A stretch of 44,455 nt of DNA from a virus: IMG/VR virus record IMGVR_UViG_3300032287_001270, positions 1 to 44,455 of that record; one strand, given 5' to 3'. The position numbers were made by a program, and so were the translations under genes. The notes beneath the pieces are model-generated. The model was given only the letters and a program-made list of their open reading frames with translations, was not told where the DNA came from and did not search any database. Positions 1-11,700 of this stretch are shown in pieces. Positions within the stretch are counted from its first letter, which is position 1. Each line of letters starts with the position of its first letter.

Positions 1-324
1 CTACAGTTCAGTGTACAGCTTCAAAACTTGGATAACGCGCCTCAAGATGTTTTTATTTGGTTAAAACAAAACGGCACGGACATTACTGGTTCGACAGGTT
101 TAGTTGGTATGCCTGCTAGAAAAAGTGCGGGTGTTCCGTTTCATGACATTAAGGGTTGGAACTATTTCCTAAACATGAACGCAGGCGATTACGTTCAAAT
201 TTACTGGTCAACCACGAATGTGGATGTGACGATCCAAACATACCCCGCTTCAGGCACGCCTACTAAACCATCTACAGCGTCCGTCGTAGCCACACTTTCA
301 TTTGTGTCTGCGCTCTCAACATGA
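1..324 (+). CDS. C1q/TNF-like virion protein, 5' truncated
   Basis: The reading frame is open from the first base of the window and stops at 322-324, so the N-terminus lies outside. The first in-window start-like codon is TTG at 28, but coding continues upstream of it. The visible 107 residues are rich in beta-strand-like alternation, with VFIWLKQNGTDI near the start and NAGDYVQIYWSTTN near the middle. This pattern is typical of C1q/TNF-like jelly-roll domains found in phage fibre or decoration proteins (family recall, not searched). It sits directly upstream of other virion genes on the same strand. A role in surface structure or receptor contact is inference. Confidence 0.6.
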   Translation, partial: LQFSVQLQNLDNAPQDVFIWLKQNGTDITGSTGLVGMPARKSAGVPFHDIKGWNYFLNMNAGDYVQIYWSTTNVDVTIQTYPASGTPTKPSTASVVATLSFVSALST

Positions 325-357
325 TACGATCCAACTACCCATATTTCAGAGGTAAAT

Positions 358-2418
358 ATGAATATATTTGAACGCGCATTAGACCTTGATACCTACACAA
401 ATGCACTAGAAGACCCCGGCAGTGCAATTAAAAACGTCGTGTCCGACCCTGCCTTTGGTTTGGTGGCGGGAACCATGTTGGGTATGCCTCAGTTTGGTGG
501 GTTTTCGCCTATGCAAGCTGCGCTGATGACCGGTGGTATTTCTGCTTTGGCTACTGGTAGCTTACAAAAAGGTTTAATGACTGGTTTAAGCGCCTATGGT
601 GGCGCAGGATTGTCTGATTCGTTCATGAAAGCTGGTGAAGCGGCGCTCCCCGGGGTTGGATCTGGAAAGGTCAATCCTTTTGCTAGCGCCGGAAGGACGG
701 CAGTATCTGCTGCAACCCCCGCAGCAGAAGCGTCCGCATTGGACAAACTCAGTGCTGGATTTGGTGCGGCTACAAGTTCTTCCGATGCGGCATTACAGTT
801 TGCCAAGGATAACTACGGCAAAGCACTTATGGCGGCAGGCCCCATACTGGCCGATCAGATGGTGGCGACAAAAACACCGTTGCCAACAGCCGGTTCTCTT
901 TCAGGCCCTAGTTATATCCGTCCATATAGCATGACCCGTAAAGTTCGCCAACCAGAGAAAGACAGTGGCTCGCGTGAGCAAGACTGGTTTGAGACTACAT
1001 GGGAGAGGGGTACGCCCTATAAAGCAGCGAACGGCGGTATCGTTGCGCTTGCTGGTGGCGGCACAACTTCCCAAGATGCCTATGATTTCTTGATGGGCAA
1101 GAAGAGTGATACAGGCTCTATGGTTAACACTGTTACCAAAGCACCCACGTACGAAGGGCGCTATGAGTATGATCCGATAACAGGTACAAGCCGGTTTGTC
1201 CCAGCGCGTGTAGATATGACTACAGCGATGAAACCTGTTATTTCAACTACTACGCCTACTACGCCTACAACGGATACCGCGGGGATTACTACACTTGTTC
1301 CGGGATTTGGGAATCCCAATGCCGCCGCAGCCCAAGCTGCTGCGTTTGCTGCCATGACTCCTGCGCAACAGGCGACTCATCAAGCGCAGTTGGCAGCGAT
1401 TAATGAGGGTTTGACCCCCATGGCAGTTAAGATACTACAGCAAATAAAACAAAAAATACTTTTTAAAAATCCCAACGAAACTCCTGCTGAAGTTGTGAAT
1501 ATGGACAGCTTGTCTGATGCAGCCATAGCCCAATCTAACGCCGCTAACGCAGCAGCCAATTCTGCTCAAGGTGTTGCCGCCGCAAATGCTGCCGCTGCAA
1601 TTGGAGCGGCAAACGCCGCCGGTAATGCTGGATCCGCCGGTACAAGTGCAGGCCCCGGTGGTATGGCTGGAACAGTGGGTGGGCCCGGTGTTGCTGCTTC
1701 TGTAAGCGCCGGAAATACTGGTGCGGCAGGTGCGGCAGGCCCCGGTAGTTCTGGTGTTGGTGGTGGGGGTGGAGGTGGTGGAGGTGGCGGTGGCAATGGT
1801 AGCGGCGCATCATCTGCCGGTGGTAGCTCTGCTGGATCTGCCTACTCAGATGTCCGGATGAAAGACAATATCAAGCCAATCGGCAACGCACTCAGCAAAG
1901 TCAAAAAGCTAGACGGCATCACGTATGACATGGATGGCAGGCGCGGCGCAGGCTTAGCGGCTCAACAAGTTGAGAAAGTATTACCCGAAGTTGTCCACAA
2001 AGATGGCAAAGGTATGCGCAAGCTGGACTACGGCAATACTGTGGGTTTGTTGGTTGAGGCTGTAAAAGAGCTTGACGCCAAGAAAAAAGCTGGTGGCGGC
2101 ATGTTGCAAGGATACGCCACTGGTGGGTTATCTGACCTCGGCTCTTACTCAGATGGCGGCAGGTTACTGCGCGGCCCCGGAGATGGCGTATCCGACTCTA
2201 TCCCTGCAATGATTGGAAAAAGTCAGCCTGCACGTTTAGCTGATGGTGAATTTGTTGTACCTGCACGTATTGTTTCTGAAATTGGCAATGGGTCAACCGA
2301 AGCAGGCGCTCGCAAACTGTACGCAATGATGGACAGAATTCAGGCGGCGCGTAGGAAAACCGTTGGCAAAGGCAAGATAGCCGCAAACACTAAAACAGAT
2401 AAATATCTTCCCGCTTAA
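358..2418 (+). CDS. Virion protein with S74 intramolecular chaperone domain
   Basis: 686 residues, with SD AGAGG 6 nt before the ATG. The N-terminal ~100 residues are Gly/Ala-rich and hydrophobic. Residues ~380-490 are low complexity (Ala/Gly) and end in a poly-Gly run. Residues ~497-575 match the Peptidase_S74 chaperone signature: SDVRMKDNI, then GLAAQQVEKVLPEVV and a LLVEAVKEL helix. In this family the C-terminal chaperone trimerises the fibre and cuts itself off just before the conserved serine, here Ser497. Unusually, about 110 more residues follow, with GPGDGVSDSIPAMI and ADGEFVVPARIV (about 627-640), a motif recurrent in phage structural proteins. It is probably a trimeric virion or fibre protein; its exact position in the particle is unknown. 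Confidence 0.75.
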   Translation: MNIFERALDLDTYTNALEDPGSAIKNVVSDPAFGLVAGTMLGMPQFGGFSPMQAALMTGGISALATGSLQKGLMTGLSAYGGAGLSDSFMKAGEAALPGVGSGKVNPFASAGRTAVSAATPAAEASALDKLSAGFGAATSSSDAALQFAKDNYGKALMAAGPILADQMVATKTPLPTAGSLSGPSYIRPYSMTRKVRQPEKDSGSREQDWFETTWERGTPYKAANGGIVALAGGGTTSQDAYDFLMGKKSDTGSMVNTVTKAPTYEGRYEYDPITGTSRFVPARVDMTTAMKPVISTTTPTTPTTDTAGITTLVPGFGNPNAAAAQAAAFAAMTPAQQATHQAQLAAINEGLTPMAVKILQQIKQKILFKNPNETPAEVVNMDSLSDAAIAQSNAANAAANSAQGVAAANAAAAIGAANAAGNAGSAGTSAGPGGMAGTVGGPGVAASVSAGNTGAAGAAGPGSSGVGGGGGGGGGGGGNGSGASSAGGSSAGSAYSDVRMKDNIKPIGNALSKVKKLDGITYDMDGRRGAGLAAQQVEKVLPEVVHKDGKGMRKLDYGNTVGLLVEAVKELDAKKKAGGGMLQGYATGGLSDLGSYSDGGRLLRGPGDGVSDSIPAMIGKSQPARLADGEFVVPARIVSEIGNGSTEAGARKLYAMMDRIQAARRKTVGKGKIAANTKTDKYLPA

Positions 2419-2427
2419 GGAAAAGAC

Positions 2428-3846
2428 ATGGCAGATCCAACACAAATCACACAGTATCAAACCGGCTTTGCGCCAGTACTTGCTCCTTATGCCGAGCAAA
2501 TGCTAGGCATGACCGCTGGCGCTCTCTATAACTACGAGAAAGACGCAAGTGGGAAAATGATTTATCGGGACGCAAGCGGCGCAATTGTCCCTGCGGGAAC
2601 CCCCGGCGCTCAGCCAAGCGCTTTGGGTCTTAAACCATATGAAAAATATACCGGAGACAGGGTTGCAGCATTTAACGATTTACAAACTAACAAGCTAGGA
2701 ACCGGCGCGTTTGATCAAGCTGCCAAACTTGGGTACAACCAATATTCCACAAGCGCTGCTACAGGTTTAGAAGGGTTGGCAAAATTAGCGGGGCAAACCA
2801 GCTATGCCCCGTCAACTTTTGATTACAAGACAGTTACTGCGCCTACTGGCGTGGTAGACAAATCAATGTCTGGGCCTACTGACGTGTCTGGGTTTGGCGG
2901 TAGCACTAAAGAAGCATCTACAAAGTCATTTATTGATAAAGGTACGGCGGCTAGCTACATGTCACCCTACATTCAAAATGTGGTGGATATTCAACAACGT
3001 GAAGCCCAACGTCAAGCGGATATAGCAGGAACACAACGTAACGCTCAAGCTGCAAAAGCAGGCGCTTTTGGCGGATCTCGTCAGGCTATTATGGACGCCG
3101 AGGCTGCGCGAAATCTTGCCCAACAAAAAGGCGACATTACTGCCAAAGGGCAGCAAGACGCTTACCAACAAGCCATGCAGCAATTTAACGCCGAGCAAGG
3201 CTACGGTCTTACCGCGCAACAAGCCAACTTGCAAGCGGCGTTACAGTCCGCTCTAGCCAACCAACAAACGGACTACAACGTAGGTGCTCAGAATCTAGCA
3301 GCACAACTTAACGTACAGCAACTTAAGTCGGGCCAAGATCTTCAAGCTCAATTGGCAAATCAAGCAGCCTATCAACAAAAGCAACAGTTGGCCGAGCAAT
3401 CTAAACAGTTTGGCGCGGGGCTTGGTCTTCAAGGTCTGCAAGCGGGTATGCAGGGATATCAAAACCTTGGCAATATTGGGCAAAACTTATATGGCCAAAA
3501 CATTAGCAACATAAACACACAAGCACAGCTTGGCGGACAGCAACAGCAGCAAGCACAGAATATATTAGATCAAAAATACCAAGACTTCATTGCGCAAAAA
3601 CAAGAACCGTTTCAACAGTTGTCCTATATGTCCAACATGTTGCGTGGCGTACCATTAAGCCAAGGCGCACAGACTGTTTACCAAGCTCCTCCAAGCGCAT
3701 TTTCTCAAGTAGCAGGCGCTGGTTTATCTCTTGCGGCTTTAGGCAATTTGTTTGGTGGAAAAAGTAATGCCAAGGGCGGCAGTATCAAAGAGAAAAAGGG
3801 CAAGTCTGCTGGACTGCCTGCGCTCGTACTTTCAAAGATGGGATAA
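2428..3846 (+). CDS. Gln/Ala-rich virion structural protein
   Basis: 472 residues, ATG preceded by AAGGAAAAG, starting 9 nt after the previous stop. The middle (residues ~170-330) is a long Gln/Ala-rich, probably helical segment. It contains SYMSPYIQNVVDIQ and KAGAFGGSRQAI, a combination I recall from structural or internal virion proteins of aquatic podovirus-like phages. The C-terminal part has QEPFQQLSYMSNMLRG, then a short hydrophobic Gly/Ala stretch (AGLSLAALGNLFGG) and a Lys-rich tail. There is no enzymatic motif. Its place next to the giant ejection-type protein suggests a role in DNA delivery or tail structure (inference). Confidence 0.6.
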   Translation: MADPTQITQYQTGFAPVLAPYAEQMLGMTAGALYNYEKDASGKMIYRDASGAIVPAGTPGAQPSALGLKPYEKYTGDRVAAFNDLQTNKLGTGAFDQAAKLGYNQYSTSAATGLEGLAKLAGQTSYAPSTFDYKTVTAPTGVVDKSMSGPTDVSGFGGSTKEASTKSFIDKGTAASYMSPYIQNVVDIQQREAQRQADIAGTQRNAQAAKAGAFGGSRQAIMDAEAARNLAQQKGDITAKGQQDAYQQAMQQFNAEQGYGLTAQQANLQAALQSALANQQTDYNVGAQNLAAQLNVQQLKSGQDLQAQLANQAAYQQKQQLAEQSKQFGAGLGLQGLQAGMQGYQNLGNIGQNLYGQNISNINTQAQLGGQQQQQAQNILDQKYQDFIAQKQEPFQQLSYMSNMLRGVPLSQGAQTVYQAPPSAFSQVAGAGLSLAALGNLFGGKSNAKGGSIKEKKGKSAGLPALVLSKMG

Positions 3847-3855
3847 GAGGCGGCT

Positions 3856-5718
3856 ATGTATACATCCACACAACGGGGAACATCAGGCATTAGCTCTGGC
3901 AGTATTGACGCTTTGCGCGTCCAGCTAATGAAGATGAGTGCACAGCAGTTGCAAGCGTTTGCAACTGCCAATCAAGACGATGCCATTAAGCTTAGCCTTG
4001 CCGCCGAAGCGGATAAGTACAAGAAGCAACACGGTCAGGAAGCTCTGGCGCTAATGTCAGGACAACAGCAAAAACCACCTATTGCCCAGCAAATCCTGCA
4101 AAGCATTGGCCAACCTCCGCAGCAACCTCAACAACAACCTCAACAGCCCATGCCCCCTCAAGGTATGCCGCCTCAAATGGCTCCACAGGGTATGCCGCCC
4201 CAAGGTATGCCTCCTCAACAAATGGCGCAAGGTCAGATGCCACCACAAGGTGCGGCAGATGGTGGGTATGTGCTTCCTGAAGATCAAGGTATTGCTACGC
4301 TTCCAGTGAGCAATATGGACTTTGCCGAAGGCGGTATTGTTGCGTTTGATGAAGGCGGTAGCACATCCCCTCTTGGAAGATTTTTTAAAGATCTAACTAC
4401 ACAAACACAAACACCCGAACAAAAACAACTTGATGCTTTGCAAAGTACGCTTAGACGAAAGAGAGCGGAGCTTAACAAACAAGGCGGTCTTTTTGGCTTG
4501 CAGCAGCAAACACCTCAGCAACAGGAAATATACGAGCGCACAAAAGCAGAGATAGACTACTTAGAAAACCTTGTTCGTAACCCAAACTACACGCCTGCTG
4601 CGGCAACCTCTGCCGCGCCCCCAGCAACAGCAACAGCAGCACCTGCTGCTGCAATCAACCCTTATGATCCAGCAACGGCAATACGTCGTTCTGATTTTAC
4701 AAACAAACCCTACCCCGCCGCACTCCCTTCAGCAGCTCCTAAACCCGCAGTTGAGCCGGGCTTGCCTGCAATTGCGGCTACTAAATTTCAACGCACAACT
4801 GTTCCTGATATAGATGTCAAAAAGCAGCTTGAACTGTATGAACAGTCAATGCCAAAAAATATTGTTGATCCGTTGGCTAAACAACGCGAAGAGGCAAACG
4901 CGCCTGCTATACAGGCCGCAGCGCGGCAAGTTAGTTTGTTTGAACAAGAAGTTCAAAACAGAAAGCCTGCGTTTGAAGATCGTCTTAAAGCGTTGGATAA
5001 AAAAGAAGCTCGTGTTAATACAATGGAAGACCGCAACCTAAACATGTCTTTGCTTGAGGCAGGTTTGTCCATGATGTCTGGCGACAGCCCCCACGCTTTT
5101 GTAAATATTGGCAAGGGCGCACAAGTGGGTATCAAGTCTTACGCGGAAGGTCAGGCCAAGGTTGAAGCCGCCAGAGACAAGATGGAAGAAGCCAGATCGC
5201 GTATTGAAGAGTTCCGTCGCAACGAAGATATGATGACTGCTAAAGAACGTCGTGCAGTTTTGCGTGATTACGACAATACGCTTGCATCCGCTGCAAGAGA
5301 CATGTTTGGCGGTGTTGAAAAAATGTACGGCATTAAGCGTCAGGACATTACTTCAGCGATTGCCGATAAAAATGCACGCGATGCAGTCAAGATACAAGTC
5401 CAATCTTCGGAAAACATGGGTATTGCAGGCCTTGAATCGCAAAGAAATATTGCAATGGCAAACATGCAGAATCAACGCAACATTGCGGCAATGCCTAGTG
5501 CTACTGAGCGCATTTTGAGCAACCCAACGTTGTTTGCCAGACAGTTGGAGCTTCAGACGGCTGCGACAGGTATGCGCGGTGATACCGCGTACAGAGAAAC
5601 ATGGGCCAAATCGCCGTACTTGCAAACACAATATCCAAACATAAATGACTACCTCAGGGCAATGGGCGTGCAACCAACAGTAAATCTGCCAGCAAATGCA
5701 CCCAATGTTCTTCCGTAA
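3856..5718 (+). CDS. Virion protein with Pro/Gln repeats and coiled coil
   Basis: 620 residues, SD AGAGG before ATG. Residues ~75-135 are Gln/Pro-rich with several copies of MPPQG. They are followed by DGGYVLPEDQGIATLP and AEGGIVAFDEGG (about 135-170); the GGIVA element also occurs in the S74-domain protein upstream (ANGGIVALAGGG). Residues ~330-460 are charged and helical and are predicted by eye to be coiled coil. No catalytic motif is seen. It lies between another structural gene and the giant polyvalent gene on the same strand. An internal or ejection role is inferred from context only. Confidence 0.55.
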   Translation: MYTSTQRGTSGISSGSIDALRVQLMKMSAQQLQAFATANQDDAIKLSLAAEADKYKKQHGQEALALMSGQQQKPPIAQQILQSIGQPPQQPQQQPQQPMPPQGMPPQMAPQGMPPQGMPPQQMAQGQMPPQGAADGGYVLPEDQGIATLPVSNMDFAEGGIVAFDEGGSTSPLGRFFKDLTTQTQTPEQKQLDALQSTLRRKRAELNKQGGLFGLQQQTPQQQEIYERTKAEIDYLENLVRNPNYTPAAATSAAPPATATAAPAAAINPYDPATAIRRSDFTNKPYPAALPSAAPKPAVEPGLPAIAATKFQRTTVPDIDVKKQLELYEQSMPKNIVDPLAKQREEANAPAIQAAARQVSLFEQEVQNRKPAFEDRLKALDKKEARVNTMEDRNLNMSLLEAGLSMMSGDSPHAFVNIGKGAQVGIKSYAEGQAKVEAARDKMEEARSRIEEFRRNEDMMTAKERRAVLRDYDNTLASAARDMFGGVEKMYGIKRQDITSAIADKNARDAVKIQVQSSENMGIAGLESQRNIAMANMQNQRNIAAMPSATERILSNPTLFARQLELQTAATGMRGDTAYRETWAKSPYLQTQYPNINDYLRAMGVQPTVNLPANAPNVLP

Positions 5719-5733
5719 GTAGTAAAATTAAAC

Positions 5734-5762
5734 AACCGCGTGCAGTTCGGCCTGCCACGGTT
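5734..5762 (+). other. Imperfect hairpin in leader of giant gene
   Basis: This is the only sizeable gap in the left virion operon (5719-5794). It can fold as AACC/GGTT, a two-base bulge, GT/AC, a one-base bulge, then GCAG/CTGC closing a six-base loop. No U-run follows, so it is not a standard terminator. The SD of the next gene is weak (CGGAAAA). A role in mRNA processing or translational control is possible but untested. Confidence 0.3.
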
Positions 5763-5794
5763 GTAAGACCAAGCCGCACAATTCGGAAAATACT

Positions 5795-8700
5795 ATGCCT
5801 CAAGCTGTCCCGTTACCAGATGGTAGATATGTAGCAATACGAGATGGGGAGACCCCAGAGCAGGCATACGCCCGAGCGCAGCAGATGTACCCCGAAGCAT
5901 TTGCGCAAAAACAAGCAGCCGCGCCAACAGCAACTACGTTTGGTGGGCAGACCAAAGAATTCTTTAAAGGGCTTGTGCCCGGCGCTATTGGGCTTGTTGA
6001 ACAGGCCGGTACTGGTATATCAGCACTGCTTCCAGAAGAACAAGAGAAAGCTACCCAAAAATATATCAAAGAAACTGCTGCCGCAGCCAAGGCTCCTTTT
6101 GCCGCTGCGCCGGGGTACGAGGACACGGTGGGGCGTAAATTTGGTGAAGCCGCAGGTTCAATAGCGCCGTTTCTTGCCACTGGGCCGTTTGGTCTGGCTG
6201 GGCGTGTAGCTGGATACGGTCTTGGTATTGGCGCTGGCGCTGGCACACAGGTAGAGAAATCTGCCGCTGAAGGTGCAACTGAAGGTCAACAAACTGCCGC
6301 TACTGCGCTGGGTGCCGTGGTCGGCGCATCAGAGATGTTTGCCCCTGCACGTATTCTAAAACGTCTTGGGGAGCCTGTAATTGAGGGGGCTACGTCGTAT
6401 GTTAAACGTGCGCTGATGGCTGGCGGCGAGGAAGCCGCACAAGAAGCCGCGTCTCAAGCAGCGCAGAACATCATCACCAAAGGCATATACAAACCTGAGC
6501 AACAAATTATTGAACAGGTTGGTGAGTCTGCCGCCTACGGCGGTGCAGTCGGTGCGTTGGCACAAGGACTTTTGGACTTGGCTATTGGCCGTCGTGCACC
6601 AAAACCTGTGCTTACAGACGAGGTAAAGCAAGCCCGTGAAGAAGCGGCTGTGCAGGCAGAACAGGAAAAAGCACGCCTGAACAGCCCTGAGTACGCACAG
6701 GGATTATTCCAACAAACACAAGACTTGGAAGCCCAGCGTAGAGCACTCAAAGCGCAGTTAATCCCGATAAAGAAAGGCGAATCCCCAGAAACGGATTACG
6801 CAAACAATCGAGAAATTAACCGCCAGATAGAAGCCTTAAACAAAGAACTTAAGCCGCTGGCTGATGAGTATGTGCGTGTCAAACCTATTCTAAAACAAGC
6901 GGCAGAACAGGAACGTGTTGCCAAACTAACCCCACAAGAGTATGCGTTGGGTATTGAGCCAGAGCAAGTTGCGCCACAAGCGCAGGCTGAGCCTCGCATG
7001 TACTACGACCAAGAGGTTGTGCCGCCTCAGGAGCCGAAGGCGGAGGATGCTGCGGAGCGATATGCCGCTGAGAGTGTTCAGTTAGCCAATGATCAACGCC
7101 TTGCCAGTGAGAAAGGCCCCAACGATGCGGTTGCTGACTACGTCTCGTACTTGATGCGCAACCCCAACTTGGCTGAGGAAATTGAAAAGAGCCGGATGCA
7201 GTTGCCCGGTTTGCCCACTGGTGTACGTAGTGCCGCCGTGCTGGATGCGTTGAAGTTACAGCTTGCGCCTATGCGCAAACAAAAAGCAGCAGCCGAAAAA
7301 GCTTCTTTTGAGCAGGAGATGGGCACGCGGCAAACAGCGTTTGGTGCCACTAAGCCGGAAAAAGAATCTTCATATGTGCAGGCGTTTACTTCGTACATGG
7401 ATGACATCAAGAGCCAGCGTGATGACGTTGGTGATGACATGTTCTTCAAGTACATAGTCGATCCAAAGCTGGAAAAGATAAGTGAGGGTAAACCCCCAGT
7501 CATAGCGGTGAATCCTCAGTTGATGCCGTTTGCACAACCCAAACAGGCAGAGCGCACACGTACCAAAATTAACGAGTTGATTGACCAAGTCGATACCGCT
7601 CAAGAAGAACGTGATGCTGCTTTGCGCTCAAACAACCGTGACGCTGCAACTGCTGCGTTTGAAAGAGGGAACCAAGCGCTTGAACAACTTAACTCGCTTG
7701 TTGTAGAAACACCTGCTGGAGAACTGACAAAAGGGCGCTTCCCCAGCGCTAAAACAAGCCCACAAGCAAACATTTACGCCCAAGAAGTACTGCGTGTACG
7801 GAACGAACAAAACACCGCTTTAAACACAATTGAAGACAAGCTTGACCGTTTGCGCCGTGGTGATGCTTTAGGTAAAGAGAATGTAGAACCCGGCAAAGGT
7901 GTGGCGGCTGCTACTCCCAATGTGTTGGCCAAACAAGCTGAAGAGGCACGAGGCAAGTATATCTCTGCTGTGTTGGAAGAAGCCGCCATTCATCGCCGTG
8001 TTGCAGGTAAGCCTGCACTAACTTATGCCGAAGCTATCAAAGCCTCGTCGCGCATCCATGATGTGGTGGGTGAGTGGTTAAGCCGCGCACGAGCTGTGCC
8101 TAAAAAACCTGAGTTTGAAGAAGTTATAGTGCAGCCCGCTCAGATGCGGGCAAACAAAATTATCCGTGGTGCTGTTACCAAACGTGTTTTGAAGACTCGT
8201 GATCTGAGTACAATTCCACTAAATGATTTTGCACGCTTGAGCGATAAGGAAGTTAAGCATTTTAAAGCGCAGATTGCCAAAGTTGTTGATGGCTTGTCCG
8301 AAATGCCATCACAGGTTTCACGTGAAACACCGATATTGAAACAGCAGTTTGCCAGCACTGAAGCACAGAAAGTTGCGGAAGCCCGAGGCGAGACAGCCAA
8401 GACACTGGCTGGAGAACTGCGCCGTCGCACAGAGTTTGTGCGCAACTTGATGGCTAAGCCGCCTCTCAAGCCGTTGACAGAAGAAACCCGCAAAGCTTTA
8501 AACTTGAAACTGCTTGATCGCGCCGTTGACATTATGGACAGCGGCAAAGCCTCACGCGGTTTGTTGGACGCTGTTGAACCTATTGTTACAAACTTGGCTG
8601 AAGGCCGTGAGATTCTTCCCCAAGATATACGGGCGCTTGATGATGCCATAAAGCTGTATGAAAGTACAGCCCAAGAGGGTGAGATTGCTGGTGAAGGTGC

Positions 8701-11700
8701 GGCTGGTCAAGGTCAGTTGTTCCCTGAGACACGCAAAGACATTGGTTACATCCGCGCTACTCCTGCCAACTTTGCCAAGTCACCACAGATTAAGCCTGTG
8801 TGGGAAGCGCTGGAGCAAGCACGCAAGCTCAAAGCAAAAATAGAAGCCAACCAGAAAGCACGTTCTGCTAGAGACAAACAAGGTATGGTGCAGATCAAAG
8901 CGTTGCAAGATCAAATTGATGCTATCAAAAATAACATGAAGTTTTTTCTGACTAAATCAGGAGACTTTAATTTAGGGTTGTACACAAACGTAGACATTGC
9001 AAAAATGTTTGTGCCGTACCCTGAGGCGGGGGTTACAAAAGAAGATAAAGCGTTGATGGATCAGTACTTGGCCGTTGTACGAAACATTTTTAATCAAAAC
9101 TACAACCCGTCCATAAAACAAACACTTGAGCAGTCGCTTGAAAGCAACTCAAGATTAGCTAGAAAAATATATCAAGGGTTGTCTGCGGTTTTTAAACCCG
9201 AACAAATAACTTATGTTTATGACAAGTTGCTTCCGGACTTTAATAAAAATATAAGACCTGAATACCTTATACGTCTTAAAGAAGCGCAACAAGCTGTGGC
9301 TTTGGGGCAGCGCCTTGAAAGTGCAAACAACCGTTTGGTTGAGTTTATGCAAGACAGTAACGCTGTTGTGCGTAAACAAGCTGAAGAGAGCTACAAACTT
9401 ACCGAACCACTACTGGACAAACTAAAACTTATCAAACAGAGTTTGCGTGGTGCCGCATTGTTGTCTGACGGAGAACGAGCCGCGCTTGCTTCTGAAACAA
9501 AGTTGGCTGCGCAACGTACTGCGTATAAAGACGCTATGGCCAAGGCAATGGGCAAAGCCCGTCAACGCTTGTCTGATACGTTGGGCGAATTGCTTGATCC
9601 TGAGATTGAACGCGCACGCCGTGCTTTGAAAGCGGCCAAGACACGTTTGGCTACAGTTGAGTCGCAGATTGAAGCGGCTACGAAAGAAATGACTGAGGGT
9701 ACTGGTCAAGCGCCAAACCTAATTAGTAATTTGCAAAAAGTACAAGGGCTTGTTGAGAGCATTGAAAGCGCTGAAACAGAACTAAACGAGTTGCAAGAGT
9801 TGCGCTTTGACGAAATTGAAAACGATGTCGTTGTCACCGAAGCCATGCTTGACAAAGACCTCAAGACAGAACGCGAGTATCTAGAAATACTTGAGCGGCA
9901 ACTGGCAGACATGCGCAAGGAGCCATTGACTGCTGTAGAACTTGGAGAACGCGGCAAGCTGGGCAAACTCAAATACCCCTTCTCTGCGCAGCGCGTAGAG
10001 TCGCAAGTAAAGGCACAACAAGCGGCTGTTGATGAAGCCGAGAAGCGTGCAAACGAATTCCAGAAAGATGTGCAAGTCTGGTGGCCTAAGGTTACTGCTG
10101 CGTTTAAGAAAGAAGGCGTCAAGCTTAAAGATTTGCCCGGCGCAGTGTTTGAGAAAGGCCGCAAGGTTGCGGAGATCAATACGCCTGAACAAAGACGCCT
10201 TGATGAGTTGCGTGATAAAGGTATGCAGGCGGCAAAAGAAGTTGATGAAGCCGCCGTACTTCAAGCAGTTAAAGACAAGCAGATTCAGTTGTTTGATGAC
10301 GAGATCTTTGACGCACGCGGTGAAGTGCAATCGTTCATGGGGCCAGAAAACATGGATCAGTTGGCCGACATCATGGCCGACCCCAAGACTACCAACATCA
10401 AACGTGTACAGGCTACGCTCAAGCTGGGCGCTATGCAGAAGCTGGCTTCGTTGGAAGCGCAAAAAGAAGTGTTCCTTACAGGCAAGCCAGCCAAAGCACC
10501 CAAGGCAGCTACTGTGCCGAGCACCACTGCGTTGGCGGCGGCTAAGCCGTTCCGTACTGGGTCAGGCGTAGCTAAAGCATTTACGCCCGCAGAGATGGAT
10601 GAAATGGCGCGTGCTGACATACGCGACGCTAATGAGTTGGCCAAAAAGATTCTTGGTACAAAAGCGCCGCAGTTGAAAGAACCAAGCAAACGCAAGCAGG
10701 GCAAAATGCCTGACCCTAATATGGGGTTGTTTGACGATTTTGAGTTTTCTCGTGGCACACCGGTAAAAGGCTTGACCAAAGCCGAGTTGGAAGCCGAGCT
10801 TACCGCCGGTATGGGTGAACCTATTACTGGGCGTAAAGTAGAAAAACAAATTGCCGACAAGTTGGCAGTGTATGAAAACCTTGACGAGTACCTGAATCAG
10901 TTCAAAGACGCTACACGCCAAAAGTTAGAAAGCCAGATTCCAGCAGACGCCAAAGGTTTTGTACAAAACGGCAAAGCTGTGCTGTTTGCCAACAACATTG
11001 GTAAAGGCCACGGACTGGGCGTACTGCTTCACGAAGTTGGTGTGCACTTGGGATTCCGCAACTTCTTTAACGAAGGTCAGTACAACGCGTTAGTTAAGAC
11101 AATCAAAAACTGGGCAAACAAAACTGAAGACTCAATGGAAGCGCGTGTTGGTAAAGCCGCCATGCGTAGGGTTGAAGCCGCTGAAACACCTGAAAATCAG
11201 ATTGACGATGAGTTGTTGGCTTACGCTGTTGAAGAAGCCATGCAGATGGGCGTAGAGCCTGTTGGTGTTAAAGGTGGCAACGCAGTCAAGAACTGGTTGA
11301 AGATGGTGGTGGATGCGTTTAAAAAAGCGCTTGAGAAGTTTGGCATCACTACTTCCAACTTAACTGCTGGAGATTTGGTTAACTTTGCTTATGGCGCAGC
11401 CCACCTTGAACTTAAAGGAACTTGGCACGGCACAGGCGTTAAGTTTGATGAGTTTGACCACGCATACATGAGTTCTGGAGAAGGCCATCAGGCATTTGGT
11501 TTTGGTACGTATCGCGCACAAAGGTTTGGAACTGCGGACTATTACCGTGATGTTGCGCAAGGCGTACAACTTAAAAACTGGTTAGAGCGGCCTGACGTGA
11601 AAGCGTGGAGAGCAAGTCAAAGGCCGGAACTAGTACGTAAAGCTCCGGATGTTGTCCCTGACTGGATGCTTGAAAACGCAATAGAAGAAGCGGCAAACGC

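Noticed and set aside
1566-1796. Poly-proline minus-strand frame
   Set aside because: It is simply the complement of the poly-Gly segment of the S74-domain protein.
9706-10462. Two long overlapping minus-strand frames inside the giant gene
   Set aside because: Both are shadows of the helical region; composition is Ser/Cys-rich and Phe/Leu/Cys-rich, without an SD.
11030-11047. HEVGVH read as a standard HEXXH zinc site
   Set aside because: The second histidine is one residue further than in HEXXH. I keep it only as a zincin-like site as found in large polyvalent proteins.
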